From contig NZ_BNJF01000001.1 in the NCBI RefSeq assembly GCF_016587355.1, positions 3,112,501 to 3,176,500 on the forward strand: DNA of 64,000 bases. The letters run 5' to 3'. The position numbers were made by a program, and so were the translations under genes. Position 1 is the first letter of the stretch; every line of letters starts with the position of its first letter. Source of the DNA: Ktedonospora formicarum (lineage in GTDB: Bacteria > Chloroflexota > Ktedonobacteria > Ktedonobacterales > Ktedonobacteraceae). Below, piece after piece: positions 16,985 through 25,974 of the stretch. A model generated the notes under the pieces. That model worked only from the letters and a program-made list of their open reading frames with translations, had not been told where the DNA came from and did no database searches.

Positions 16985-19504
16985 TTACGGTGTGGGCAGC
17001 TCAGGTGGTAGTTTATTGATATCATTGATATTTATGGGCCCGAGCAGGCAGTAAGGGGCTGGTGGCGCGATATTGGGTAGATCCTCGACTGCCGGAGTTT
17101 CCAGCTTGATCAAGAGCACCATCTTACCCTGACTACAGCCTAGCGTTGTCGTCGTATGCACCTCACGAATTTTTACGCTTTTGAGCTGTGCATGAAGAGC
17201 AGGCATAACCGATTTTGTGAACATCTCATCGACTGGGGCTTGCATATCTTTTGCTGTTTGCTTGCCTGCATCCTTGCCATCGCGTCTCACATGGGTTACA
17301 TTCAAGCGCACATTCTGTTTGCTATCCAGCGCTAGCTTCCCTTCCATCTCAACTGGCATTACCCGCTTAATACCGTTTGTATCGATGTGTAGTTTGAGAC
17401 TGAGCTTCAGACCATCATTAGGGAGAGGCGTAACACTGACATCGCTCAGAGTGCTTTCCTGGACCTTGAGCTGTGAGGCAAGTAAAGAGGTGATTGCTTG
17501 CTGATCCAACCCTACCTGGAGCGTAATCGAGCGCAAGGTTGGCTTCGATTTTGGCAATCCCAGAGCCTGCCCATCTACCATAAATGTCGCCAGAATGCCA
17601 CCTGCGATGAGCAGCATGACCAGGAGGATACTACCTGCTGCGAGTACCTGACGTGGTTGCGCGAAGAAGCTCTTGCCGGGTATGACCGCCGGAGTCAGTT
17701 CCGCTTCCTGCTCTGAGAGTGGGGTCTGGTTGCCCCAGAGGAAGAAGGCTGGAATGAGTGCGATGACACAGAGGATCATCGTCGCGAAGAAGACAGAAGT
17801 ATAAACGGTATGAGCTGAGCGTACCAGGTGAACGGCGTAGTTCTGCATCCAGATGATATAATCGCCCGCCGTCGTGTTCTTACCCAGCGCGGGATAGCCT
17901 TGAATCCTGCGATTGAAGTCCGCTAAGGCCCAGGAGGTCAAGATAGCCAGCCCCAGGATCATTCCAACCATGCGCAGGGCTGTGATTACTGCGGAACTCA
18001 TTCCGGCCTGTTTGGCTTTGACCGCATTCAGGGCTGTGGTACCGATAGGCGAGATGACGAGGCCAAAACCCAGGCCTGCCGTCATGGTGCTGATCGTAAT
18101 CTGTGTCCAGCTGACATCGATGGGCCAGCGGCTCATCAGGTAGAAGCCCACCGCTGTAAAGAGCAGACCCAGCACCGCCGTCCAGCGACAGGTAATGTGG
18201 TTACAGAGCCAGCCACCAAGTAGTGCCCCGACCGGGATAAGCGCGGTCATGCGTAACAGAGCCAGACCACTATCCATGACAGTCAGTTGCATGACTGTAT
18301 CGATATAGATGGGAATGTCGGCCATTGCGATGATGAGCGCGGCACCTACTAGCAGGCTAACCAGAGTTGAGGCGCTGAAGGTAAAGCGCTTGAAGAGAGA
18401 GAGGTCAACCACGGGCCAGCGGACCTTGCGCTCTACCAGGACGAAGGCGACAAAGAAGATCACTGCTAGAGCCAACACGATAGGGTTGTTTTGAGGTGCT
18501 GGGCTAGCGCTGGTATGCCTGGTTCCCAATTCCGCGCCCTGTTGCGCCAGCCCGAGACTCAGGCAGGTTAAGGCCAATCCTAGCAATAGGCTTCCCAGCC
18601 AATCCACTCCTTCGCGCAGGTGCTGTCCACGCGGGATACATAGCCAGGTCCCTACCATCAGAGCAACCACGATTGGAATATTAAGGTAGAAGATGGACTG
18701 CCAGCCAAAGTGTTCGACCAGTAAGGCTCCATAGAGGGGGCCAAGTGCGCCTCCAATCTCGGTAACCGCGCCGATGATGCCCAGGGCGATACCCAGGCGC
18801 TTCTGTGTGTAGAAGTCGCCCGCGATAGCCATTGCGACGGGTACCAGGGCTCCGCCGCCAATGGCCTGGAAGAAACGGGCCGCGATAAGCCAGATAAGTC
18901 CAGGTGAGGAGGTATCAACACCAAGAGGGCGCAAGAAGCTCAGGTTTAGGCTCGCGCCAAGCCAGGGGGCGATGGCACAGAAGAAAGAGCCAAGACCAAA
19001 GATCGTCAGGCAGATTTGGAAGATGCGCCGCCGCCCATAGATATCGGAGACACGCCCCATAAGTGGCATGGCTACGACGAAGCCGAGCAAGTAGGCACTT
19101 ACGATCCAGGAGGCATGATCGAGTTGGGTTAGTGAGAGGTGCAGATCGGTAATGATCTGTGGGAGCGCGGTCACGACAACCGTCTCGTCCAGTGCTGTAA
19201 TAAAGACGCCGATACACGCTATCGTGAGAGCTGCGATAGCGATACGTCGATGAGGTCCTTCAGGTGCCAGCTGGTGGAGAGATTGACTGATCTGTTCTCG
19301 TACGGTGGAGGGAGTATCTTGCTCCTCTGTTGTGTGTGGGCGGACGTCGGTAACTGTCACATTGGTAGGCATCTCGCTGATGTCGGTGTTCTCTGTTGCT
19401 TTCTGCGCGTTGGGTGCCGAAGGCTGCATGGCATCCTCTTCCTTGCGCGTGGCCTGCTTACGCTTGAACGCTGACGCGTCATGATCGTCTTCTAAGGTGT
19501 ACAT
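16985..19504 (-). CDS. DHA2-type MFS exporter with fused extracytoplasmic domain
   Basis: 839 residues. A cytoplasmic N-terminus (about 65 residues) precedes a 14-helix DHA2 (EmrB/QacA-like) core with motif ALDETVVVTALPQI in helix 1 and GRVSDIYGRRR after helix 2. After the core, an extra hydrophobic segment (about residues 617-640) leads into a domain of about 200 residues that should face outside, with LSLKLHIDTN and TTLGCSQGKM. Ordinary DHA2 pumps end near residue 500. Fusion to a possible lipid-binding domain suggests export of a lipid or glycolipid rather than of a simple drug. GAGGGAACA precedes the ATG. It forms a two-gene unit with the secreted companion downstream. Confidence 0.85.
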   Translation of the reverse strand: MYTLEDDHDASAFKRKQATRKEEDAMQPSAPNAQKATENTDISEMPTNVTVTDVRPHTTEEQDTPSTVREQISQSLHQLAPEGPHRRIAIAALTIACIGVFITALDETVVVTALPQIITDLHLSLTQLDHASWIVSAYLLGFVVAMPLMGRVSDIYGRRRIFQICLTIFGLGSFFCAIAPWLGASLNLSFLRPLGVDTSSPGLIWLIAARFFQAIGGGALVPVAMAIAGDFYTQKRLGIALGIIGAVTEIGGALGPLYGALLVEHFGWQSIFYLNIPIVVALMVGTWLCIPRGQHLREGVDWLGSLLLGLALTCLSLGLAQQGAELGTRHTSASPAPQNNPIVLALAVIFFVAFVLVERKVRWPVVDLSLFKRFTFSASTLVSLLVGAALIIAMADIPIYIDTVMQLTVMDSGLALLRMTALIPVGALLGGWLCNHITCRWTAVLGLLFTAVGFYLMSRWPIDVSWTQITISTMTAGLGFGLVISPIGTTALNAVKAKQAGMSSAVITALRMVGMILGLAILTSWALADFNRRIQGYPALGKNTTAGDYIIWMQNYAVHLVRSAHTVYTSVFFATMILCVIALIPAFFLWGNQTPLSEQEAELTPAVIPGKSFFAQPRQVLAAGSILLVMLLIAGGILATFMVDGQALGLPKSKPTLRSITLQVGLDQQAITSLLASQLKVQESTLSDVSVTPLPNDGLKLSLKLHIDTNGIKRVMPVEMEGKLALDSKQNVRLNVTHVRRDGKDAGKQTAKDMQAPVDEMFTKSVMPALHAQLKSVKIREVHTTTTLGCSQGKMVLLIKLETPAVEDLPNIAPPAPYCLLGPININDINKLPPELPTP

Positions 19505-20034
19505 TGTTCCCTCATTGCTAACCCTTTATGGTGTGTATGGGTGCTTCTTGATCCATCCTGGCGTGCATGTTGCTTATGGCTAGGAGAGCATACTTCCCCT
19601 AATATATACGTAAAGATCGCAGTGCTTGTTGCGTACAACCATAGTATACGCTATCTTTCAGCATCTCCTCAGGCATACATAAAGCCATGCTTTCAATGTA
19701 GTGCTCTGAAGAGAATCAACGCCTATCTCCTGCCAATTTGGAGAATGTGCGTGGATGGTGGTACTTGTTGGTTTGAGGGTGTAGATACTTGCTCCCATAC
19801 TCCTGTTTGCCCCTGGGCTTCCTCATGACGTAAGATAAAAGTAAGATAGATCTCCCAAGGCAGCAGTCATCAGGCGTTGTAGTCAGCGCATACCTTTTCA
19901 TGTCCTTAATAGCATTCACCAACGCCGTCGTCAAGGCGGCTAGCTTCGCTCAGGTTCATGAATGGCAGGCCATAAAAAGCACTCGCCGGAACCGCAGCCA
20001 CAACACCTTACATAATAAAGAGGAACACAGTCTC
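19505..20034. other. Divergent spacer between the MFS exporter and purH
   Basis: 530 bases with no gene. It is AT-rich around 19595-19690 with TATACT-like boxes that I cannot pair into a clear promoter. An open frame upstream of purH (from 19900) has no family resemblance and no ribosome site. Confidence 0.5.
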
Positions 20035-21216
20035 ATGGAGAACCAGCATACAGAACTTACCCTGCGTTATGGATGTAATCCCCATCAGAAGCCAGCGCGC
20101 GTCTATGCGAAGCAGGGTCAACTCCCCTTCCAGGTACTTAACGGAGCGCCCGGCTATATTAACCTGCTTGATGCCCTCAACTCCTGGCAACTGGTGCGCG
20201 AACTGCGCCAAAGTCTCAATCTTCCCGCAGCGGCCTCCTTCAAGCATGTGAGTCCAGCAGGCGCGGCCCTTGGATTGCTATTGAGTGATACTCTCAAGCA
20301 GGCCTATGCCGTTGAGGATCTGGAACTTTCCCCACTCGCCAGTGCCTACGCACGAGCACGTGGAGCGGACCGCCAGGCTTCTTATGGCGACTGGGCAGCA
20401 CTTAGCGATATCGTGGATGTGCCAACCGCCCGGCTGATCAGCCGCGAGGTTTCGGATGGTGTGATCGCGCCTGGATATGAGCCAGAGGCGCTGGAGATTC
20501 TGCGCAAGAAACGCAAGGGGTCTTACATTGTCTTGCAAATCGATCCCAACTATGAGCCAGAGGAGATGGAGACACGTGAGGTTTTTGGCGTGACCTTTGA
20601 GCAGAAGCGCAACAACATCACGCCTTCCGCTGAGCACCTCAAAGATATTCCGACGCGAAATAAGCACCTTCCAGAGTCCGCTCAGCGTGACCTGATCCTC
20701 TCGCTCATCACGCTTAAGTACACACAGTCCAACTCTATCTGCTTCGCCTATGATGGGCAGGCAATTGGTATTGGTGCAGGTGGACAGTCACGTATCATGT
20801 GTACGCGTGTTGCTGCCGCCAAGGCTGCCGATTGGTACCTGCGCCTGCATCCAGCGGCCCTCTCATTGCCATTCAAGGCCAGTGTCAAGCGTCAGGAGAG
20901 AGTAAATGCTGTTGACGCTTATCTCCGCGAAGACCTGACGCCCATTGAGGAGAAGGAGTGGGAGCAACTCTTTGAGACCGTACCACCGCGCCTGACAAGC
21001 CAGGAGAAGGAGGAGTGGCTCTCAGGCTTAAAGGGCGTCTCGCTAGGGTCTGATGGTTTCTTCCCTTTCCGTGACAACATCGACTTCGCGGCACGCTATG
21101 GTGTCTCTTACATTGTTCAGCCGGGCGCATCTCTACGCGATGAAGATGTTGTCACAGCCTGCGACGCCTATGATATCGTGATGGCAATGGCGGGAATTCG
21201 TCTCTTCCATCACTAG
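20035..21216 (+). CDS. purH: AICAR formyltransferase (stand-alone PurH C-domain)
   Basis: Transfers a formyl group from 10-formyl-THF to AICAR, the ninth step of IMP synthesis. Start ATG 20035 (MENQHTELTLRYGCNPHQKP) follows AAAGAGGA. 393 residues. The catalytic Lys-His pair is in SFKHVSPAGAALG, the folate/AICAR site in NSICFAYDGQAIGIGAGGQSR, and SDGFFPFRDNID is near the end. The usual N-terminal IMP cyclohydrolase domain is absent, so ring closure must be done by another protein. A strong terminator follows. Confidence 0.9.
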   Translation: MENQHTELTLRYGCNPHQKPARVYAKQGQLPFQVLNGAPGYINLLDALNSWQLVRELRQSLNLPAAASFKHVSPAGAALGLLLSDTLKQAYAVEDLELSPLASAYARARGADRQASYGDWAALSDIVDVPTARLISREVSDGVIAPGYEPEALEILRKKRKGSYIVLQIDPNYEPEEMETREVFGVTFEQKRNNITPSAEHLKDIPTRNKHLPESAQRDLILSLITLKYTQSNSICFAYDGQAIGIGAGGQSRIMCTRVAAAKAADWYLRLHPAALSLPFKASVKRQERVNAVDAYLREDLTPIEEKEWEQLFETVPPRLTSQEKEEWLSGLKGVSLGSDGFFPFRDNIDFAARYGVSYIVQPGASLRDEDVVTACDAYDIVMAMAGIRLFHH

Positions 21217-21237
21217 TATGCTTTAGTCAAAACTGTT

Positions 21238-21288
21238 CAGGCTGGGCTATTCACGATGTGGGCAGCCCGGCCTGATATATGTTTTTTT
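21238..21288 (+). terminator. Intrinsic terminator of purH
   Basis: Stem CAGGCTGGGCT/AGCCCGGCCTG (one G-U pair) followed, after ATATATG, by seven Ts. Confidence 0.85.
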
Positions 21289-21326
21289 ATGGTTCTCCTT
21301 GCCGAAAATGTGAGCACGTTCGAGTT

Positions 21327-21369
21327 CTTATGAAAACCAATGCCATCTAAGGGCATTGGTTTTCATAAG
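21327..21369. repeat. Palindromic repeat, perfect copy
   Basis: CTTATGAAAACCAATGCC (21327-21344), 7-base loop, perfect complement (21352-21369). It lies in the leader of the M20 peptidase gene. TGCCGAAAATGTGAGCACG just upstream (21300-21318) resembles a piece of the copy near 61.9 kb. Confidence 0.75.
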
Positions 21370-21390
21370 AGGTTAGAAAGGAATCGACGC

Positions 21391-22770
21391 ATGGTTAAAA
21401 AGCTACAATCCAGCGCGGTTGAAGCCTATCTTGAGGAGCATAAGGACGAGGCGTTGCACCTATTAGAGCGCCTCTGTCGCCAGAGAAGTGTCGCGGCTCA
21501 GAATGATGGAGTGGCGGAGATGGCGAACCTTGTCGAGAGCCTGTTGCAAGAGAATGGATTTAGCACTCAACGTCTGACGGTTGAGGACGCACCTCCTGTT
21601 ATTTTTGGTGAGATTCGCGGGCGCAGCCCCTTTACCGTTCTCTTATACAACCATTATGATGTGCAACCTGCCGAGCCATTGAATCTCTGGGATACACCTC
21701 CCTTTGAGCCTACCATTCGCGATGGCAAGCTTTACGCGCGTGGTTCGGCGGACAACAAGGCTGAGATTGCGGCGCGTTTGACAGCGATTCGCGCTCTTCG
21801 CGAGGTACATGGCGAGTTGCCTGTGACCATTCGCTGGATGATTGAGGGCGAGGAGGAGATTGGCAGCGTCCACTTCGAGGAGATCGCGAAGAAATATGCG
21901 CATCTCTTTGAGGCTGATGGCGCGATGTGGGAGGGCTCGGGCTTTGATGAGGATGGTCGTCCTAGCCTGGTGCTCGGTTGTAAGGGGCTAGTCTATGTCC
22001 AACTGGATGTACAGGGTGTTGGTGTTGATGCGCACTCAGGAAGCGCCCCTATTTTGCCAAGCGCAGCTTGGCGGCTGGTCCAGGCTCTGGCAACCCTGAA
22101 GGATGCTGATGGGCGCGTGCGCATCCCCGGTTTCTACGATGCTGTAATGATTCCTGGCGAGCCCGAGATTGAGGCGCTGGCGCAGCAGGGAGATAATGAA
22201 ACCCTGATGAAGCAAGCATATGGTATTGACGCTTTCAATGATAACCTGACTGGCATCGAGCTTCGCAAGCGGCAAGCGTTTTCCCCAACGTGCAACATTG
22301 CCGGGTTGCTGAGCGGGTACACAGGTGAGGGCTCGAAGACGGTTCTTCCAGCAAAGGCGATGGCGAAGATCGATTTTCGTTTGGTGCCGGAACAGGAGCC
22401 AGATGATATTGTCGCCAAGCTACGAGCACACCTGGATGCCAATGGCTACCAGGACATTCGCATCATGACTTTTGGCAATGCTGAGCCGGTCATGACTCCA
22501 CTCGATCATCCCTTCTCGCAGCGTATTGCTCGTATCGCGGAAGAGTATGCTGAGAAGCCAGCTTCAATTACCCCTCTTGGTGGTGGAACGCTTCCCCTGT
22601 TGGGTTCAATGCGACGGCACGCGAACTTATTAGGGCTGATGGCTCCCGGCAATGCGACGTACTGGGGTAACGCGGCTCATTCCCCCAATGAGCATATTCG
22701 GATTGCGGATCTGGAGCAAGCCGTGCATTACAATTGCTATATGTTCGCGGCCCTCGCAGAAGAGGAGTGA
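21391..22770 (+). CDS. M20-family dipeptidase
   Basis: Start chosen at ATG 21391 (MVKKLQSSAVEAYL) with GAAAGGA upstream; an ATG at 21340 lies inside the hairpin repeat. 459 residues. Zinc site motifs: YNHYDVQPAEPLNLWDTPPFEP (His and Asp), RGSADNKAE (bridging Asp), MIEGEEEIGS (catalytic Glu) and NAAHSPNEH at the end. The layout is that of M20/ArgE/CPG2 dipeptidases of about 450 residues acting on dipeptides in the cytosol. It has a paralogue at 37.6 kb, with nearly the same WDTPPFEPT segment. Confidence 0.9.
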   Translation: MVKKLQSSAVEAYLEEHKDEALHLLERLCRQRSVAAQNDGVAEMANLVESLLQENGFSTQRLTVEDAPPVIFGEIRGRSPFTVLLYNHYDVQPAEPLNLWDTPPFEPTIRDGKLYARGSADNKAEIAARLTAIRALREVHGELPVTIRWMIEGEEEIGSVHFEEIAKKYAHLFEADGAMWEGSGFDEDGRPSLVLGCKGLVYVQLDVQGVGVDAHSGSAPILPSAAWRLVQALATLKDADGRVRIPGFYDAVMIPGEPEIEALAQQGDNETLMKQAYGIDAFNDNLTGIELRKRQAFSPTCNIAGLLSGYTGEGSKTVLPAKAMAKIDFRLVPEQEPDDIVAKLRAHLDANGYQDIRIMTFGNAEPVMTPLDHPFSQRIARIAEEYAEKPASITPLGGGTLPLLGSMRRHANLLGLMAPGNATYWGNAAHSPNEHIRIADLEQAVHYNCYMFAALAEEE

Positions 22771-22795
22771 AAGGGCTTTAACCCTTTGCGCCCAA

Positions 22796-23482
22796 CTATT
22801 CCTGCTGCTGGGCAAGGGCGGTGAGCTGATCGCGAACCTGCCAGAGTTCGGGATAGAAGGCATCGCTGAGGGTGCGTTTGAGAATGCGCATGGAGGTTCC
22901 GCCAGTCCCTATCGATCCGGGACCTATCATGCGTTGAGCCAACTTGAAATGTTGGACACGGAAGAGCTGAAAGATCTCGTCATAATCCAACAGGGCCTCG
23001 GCGAAGTCGCGAAGAAGTGGGTATTGCTGGGCTTCAGTGTAGACCTGGATCAATGTTACGTCTTCGCGGTTGAGTACAGCCTTGAAGTCATCCCAGAGCA
23101 AGGGCGAGAGGTGCATAAGCGCATGGAAGCCAGGAGAGTCGGTTCCCGCTCCATCCTCCAGCACCTTGCGGAAGCCATGGAAGTCCCAGGGAGACATATT
23201 TTCGAGCATACGCAGATTCTCAAGCATGAGATGTTGGGTTTGAATGACACGCCTCATCAGGCGGAGTGCGTAGTGGAGTTTCCCCTGAGGGAGTAACTGG
23301 CGAATGGTGCGCAGCTCGAACGCGTTCTCTTTCCACCAGAGCTCGAAGACCTGATGAACCACCTGAAATTGTAGCTCATCGTGGTGTGCGAGATCGGGCT
23401 CAGCCTTTTGAAGCGAAAGTAACTCATCTGTACATAGATAGCGCTCATAGGTGCTGGCGCGGTGCAAGGGTTTGCTCGCCAT
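22796..23482 (-). CDS. kynA: Tryptophan 2,3-dioxygenase
   Basis: A haem enzyme opening the indole ring of L-tryptophan to N-formylkynurenine, the first step of the kynurenine route. Start ATG 23482 (MASKPLHRAS) follows GAAGGAG. 228 residues, slightly short. HHDELQFQVVHQVFELWWKE, the haem-ligand His region FRVQHFKLAQRMIG and GTGGTS are diagnostic. No kynurenine formamidase or kynureninase is nearby. Its 3' end converges with that of the M20 gene, 25 bases apart. Confidence 0.93.
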   Translation of the reverse strand: MASKPLHRASTYERYLCTDELLSLQKAEPDLAHHDELQFQVVHQVFELWWKENAFELRTIRQLLPQGKLHYALRLMRRVIQTQHLMLENLRMLENMSPWDFHGFRKVLEDGAGTDSPGFHALMHLSPLLWDDFKAVLNREDVTLIQVYTEAQQYPLLRDFAEALLDYDEIFQLFRVQHFKLAQRMIGPGSIGTGGTSMRILKRTLSDAFYPELWQVRDQLTALAQQQE

Positions 23483-23657
23483 TGCGTGTGGCTCCTTCTC
23501 TGGTGTATCGCGAAACGTCAATGTTTCGCCTCTTAAATGGAAAAACTACGCTTCTTCACGCTCTATTGTACTATATCTATTGAAATGCTTGATATGGATT
23601 ATTGGAGGTAAGGGCGTGAAGAGTGGTGAGAGGAATCTTCGATGGGATGTTGGGGGG

Positions 23658-23706
23658 GCGACGAGGGACCTGGCGATCCACTTACGGTCGCCAGGCCCCT
23701 CGTCGC
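23658..23706 (-). terminator. Hairpin, probable terminator of the GCS2-type gene
   Basis: GCGACGAGGG and CCTGGCGA pair with TCGCCAGG and CCCTCGTCGC around an 11-base loop, with one bulge on each side. There is no T-run. Confidence 0.5.
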
Positions 23707-23775
23707 GTCTACCTCGCTTTGCGTAACCGTAAGGAGAAGATAGTTTTTCCGAACATGTTATCCTACTCTGGTTTT

Positions 23776-23852
23776 TTATATGAGAACCTGAGCATACTAT
23801 TCCCCACATGAGATAGTGCTTGCTACCCCGGTAGGGTTGGTTTTCGTATAAG
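23776..23852. repeat. Palindromic repeat copy near 23.8 kb
   Basis: Left arm TTATATGAGAACCTGAGCA, right arm GGTTTTCGTATAAG (23839-23852). It lies just beyond the 3' end of the GCS2-type gene. Confidence 0.5.
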
Positions 23853-23867
23853 GGTTATCATAAGCCA

Positions 23868-24998
23868 CTACCAGCTCCTCAGATTGTTGAGCGGGCTACT
23901 CTGAGCTGTCTGACGGATCAGATAACGCGTAACATCAGAGAGGCTACCAGTTTCATGATAGATGGCGAGCTGGCGGTCGGCGCCAGTGCCGCGTGGATCA
24001 TCAAGGAGAGAGCGCAGGTAATTGATCTCACGGCGGCTCCCCAGGTCGTCAAGCATGTCGTCGACAAAGTCGAGCGTCTCATGCACAGATTCGCGCATTG
24101 TCATACGACGAGCTTGAGAGAAGTCAACGTATTCGGCGTCGAGACCATACCGGCTGGCTTTCCATTTATTTTCTTCGATAAAATGCGCGGGTAGGACATG
24201 TGTGCCCTGGTTGCGTTTGTGTAGCCATGAGAGTTTGGCAACGAGCGCTTGCGCAAGGGCCGCGAGAGCCATCGTATCCTCAAAGGTCGCTGGCATATCA
24301 GCGATACGGAACTCGACAGTATTGAAGAACGGATGTGGTCGAACATCCCACCAGATGCGCTTTCCATTATCCACACAGCCAGTTTTGATCAGGCGCGCCA
24401 CATATGCATCGAAGTCCTGGTAAGAGTCAAAGGTCATAGGTACTCCTGAGCGTGGAAAGCGTCGCCAGACAATGGCGCGGTAAGATTTGAGACCGGAGTT
24501 GCGCCCACCCCAGAAAGGTGAATTGGCTGATATCGCCAGGAAATGTGGCAACCATGTGCGTAGCTGATTGATAAGCGGAATTGCGATCTCTTGACTTTCG
24601 ACGCCTACGTGGACATGCAGGCCGAAAATGAGGATGGAGCGTCCAACGTCCTGATACTCTTCCTCTAGTTCGGCATAACGTGGATTGGGTGTGCGCTCCT
24701 GCTCCTCCCAGCGAGCCATCGGATGGGTACCTGCACTAACAAGGGCTAACCCTTCAGCTTCAACCAGATTAGTGAGGTCGGAGCGAAGCTTCTGCAAATC
24801 GAGGCGCAGTGCCGCAATATTGGGACAGACATCTGTTATCAATTCGACAGCTGATTGGAGCATTTCCGCTTTGATGTGCTCGCCTAACAGTGGCCCTCCT
24901 TTTTCCATAATTGTCTGGATATGTGATGCCAGTTGCCCGGTCTGTCGATCAACCATCTGGAACTCTTCTTCGACGCCGAGTGTAAATTGATGCGCCAT
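23868..24998 (-). CDS. Carboxylate-amine ligase, GCS2 family (YbdK/EgtA-like)
   Basis: An ATP-dependent glutamate-cysteine-ligase-type enzyme. 376 residues. TLGVEEEFQMVD at the N-terminus supplies the metal-binding Glu residues; FGLHVHVGVES and NTVEFRIADMPAT are further family motifs, and FWGGRNSGLKSYR is typical of the YbdK branch. Actual substrate is uncertain: YbdK has weak GCL activity, and EgtA makes gamma-glutamylcysteine for ergothioneine. With an MshC-like ligase at 36.3 kb, a thiol-related role is possible but unproven. Confidence 0.85.
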   Translation of the reverse strand: MAHQFTLGVEEEFQMVDRQTGQLASHIQTIMEKGGPLLGEHIKAEMLQSAVELITDVCPNIAALRLDLQKLRSDLTNLVEAEGLALVSAGTHPMARWEEQERTPNPRYAELEEEYQDVGRSILIFGLHVHVGVESQEIAIPLINQLRTWLPHFLAISANSPFWGGRNSGLKSYRAIVWRRFPRSGVPMTFDSYQDFDAYVARLIKTGCVDNGKRIWWDVRPHPFFNTVEFRIADMPATFEDTMALAALAQALVAKLSWLHKRNQGTHVLPAHFIEENKWKASRYGLDAEYVDFSQARRMTMRESVHETLDFVDDMLDDLGSRREINYLRSLLDDPRGTGADRQLAIYHETGSLSDVTRYLIRQTAQSSPLNNLRSW

Positions 24999-25097
24999 GA
25001 TAGGCTCCTTCCTGAAGCTGTTCTGTATGACCCGTTAGCGAAAACACAACCTACGGATGCACCATGTACGAGGTCGTTGTGCGCGAACAACCAGTGT

Positions 25098-25223
25098 TTC
25101 TTCCGGGCAGATGGCCCGGCGAGATAACAGAGAGGGGAGTGGGAGCAATCATTACTGCTTGCATTCCACTCCCCTCTCTGGCCCTGCCTGGAAACGATGC
25201 CATGGGCCATCTGTCCGGAAGAA
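25098..25223. repeat. Nested compound palindrome
   Basis: Outer arms of 20 bases (25098-25117 and 25204-25223; one mismatch) enclose inner arms of 14 bases (25129-25142 and 25166-25179; perfect, AGAGAGGGGAGTGG). It lies about 100 bases upstream of the GCS2-type gene on the opposite side of its start. Function is unknown: a MITE-like element or a long structured leader. Confidence 0.55.
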
Positions 25224-25639
25224 ATAGAGAGTTTATTACAATGTGTTTGTTGAGCCTCGGGTTGATCGTGCGGAGAAAATAAAAACAGGTAGAGGAAGGT
25301 GCCAGTATGTTCCTGTTGGAGCCAGGTGGCATCGCTTATACGCTTCAAGCGGCAAGTAAACCCTCGTTGAGAGCGGGGGTAAATTGTAGGAAGACCGTTG
25401 TGGTACTGGTGCGCGCAAGCGCCAAACCACATAGACATACCTCAGAGCGAAAAATGAAGTTTGACCGCATTAGGAGGTCGCGCTACAAAGAGGCTGGCCT
25501 GATACAATATGACACGCTTGAATAGCTGCTGTGACTTATAGAGTACACAAGAAACGTAGTGCATGTCAAGTAAAATTACCAGCATATTTACCTGTATCTG
25601 CGCTTTGCAAGAAGTTACTCCCAAAATCTTGTGCCAGCC

Positions 25640-25900
25640 GTTATTGTGGAGTTTGCCTGTTGGGTAAGATTGAGGAGAAACATTAAGGAAATTCTGAAGG
25701 GCCACAGGTAATCGGGGAACTTCGTGCGAGTCAAAGGGGCAGGACAGAGTTTATAAGCGTAAAGCTTACGGCCGCTCTTACCAATACCGGAGGTATAGCA
25801 GTGGGCACGCCGCCTGCCTCTCGGGGAGATGCAGGATACGGCTCGTGTCCCTCCTGGTCGCCCAGGGTACACAACCTTAGGGCCGTTAGAGTAAACGTAT
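25640..25900 (+). ncRNA. Candidate orphan IscB-type omega RNA (HEARO)
   Basis: Several ordered helices are visible: TAAGC-GTAAA-GCTTA (about 25754-25768), ATACC-GGA-GGTAT, CCTGC-C-TCTC-GGG-GAGA-T-GCAGG (25813-25835), and a long-range pairing ACGGCC (25768-25773) with GGCCGT (25881-25886). Gene-poor surroundings and the order of helices ahead of a GTATGTATG that could be a lost start codon recall HEARO RNAs, the guide RNAs of IscB nucleases, which are abundant in Ktedonobacteria. No iscB ORF follows: the frame dies within tens of codons. This is recognition by eye; a covariance-model search would decide it. Confidence 0.4.
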
Positions 25901-25974
25901 GTATGCCCCTTTTGTTAGAGCACGAAGTGTTAGAAATTGATCATAGCATATGCCATACCAGAGAATCAATCCCG

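Larger units (their letters stand above)
23483..23867. other. Spacer with hairpin and repeat copy
   Basis: 385 bases between two minus-strand genes. It contains an extended hairpin (23658-23706) and a copy of the palindromic repeat (23776-23852). No gene was seen. Confidence 0.6.

Noticed and set aside
25711..25830. Possible cobalamin riboswitch (GGGGAAC, GTGCGAGTC and a B12-box-like ATACCGGAGGTAT)
   Set aside because: The GCCACTG and CCCGC core elements are missing and no B12-related gene follows; the helix order fits an omega RNA better.
25561..25960. RNase P RNA or tmRNA
   Set aside because: Neither the GAGGAAAGTCC core of RNase P nor the tmRNA ends were found on either strand.
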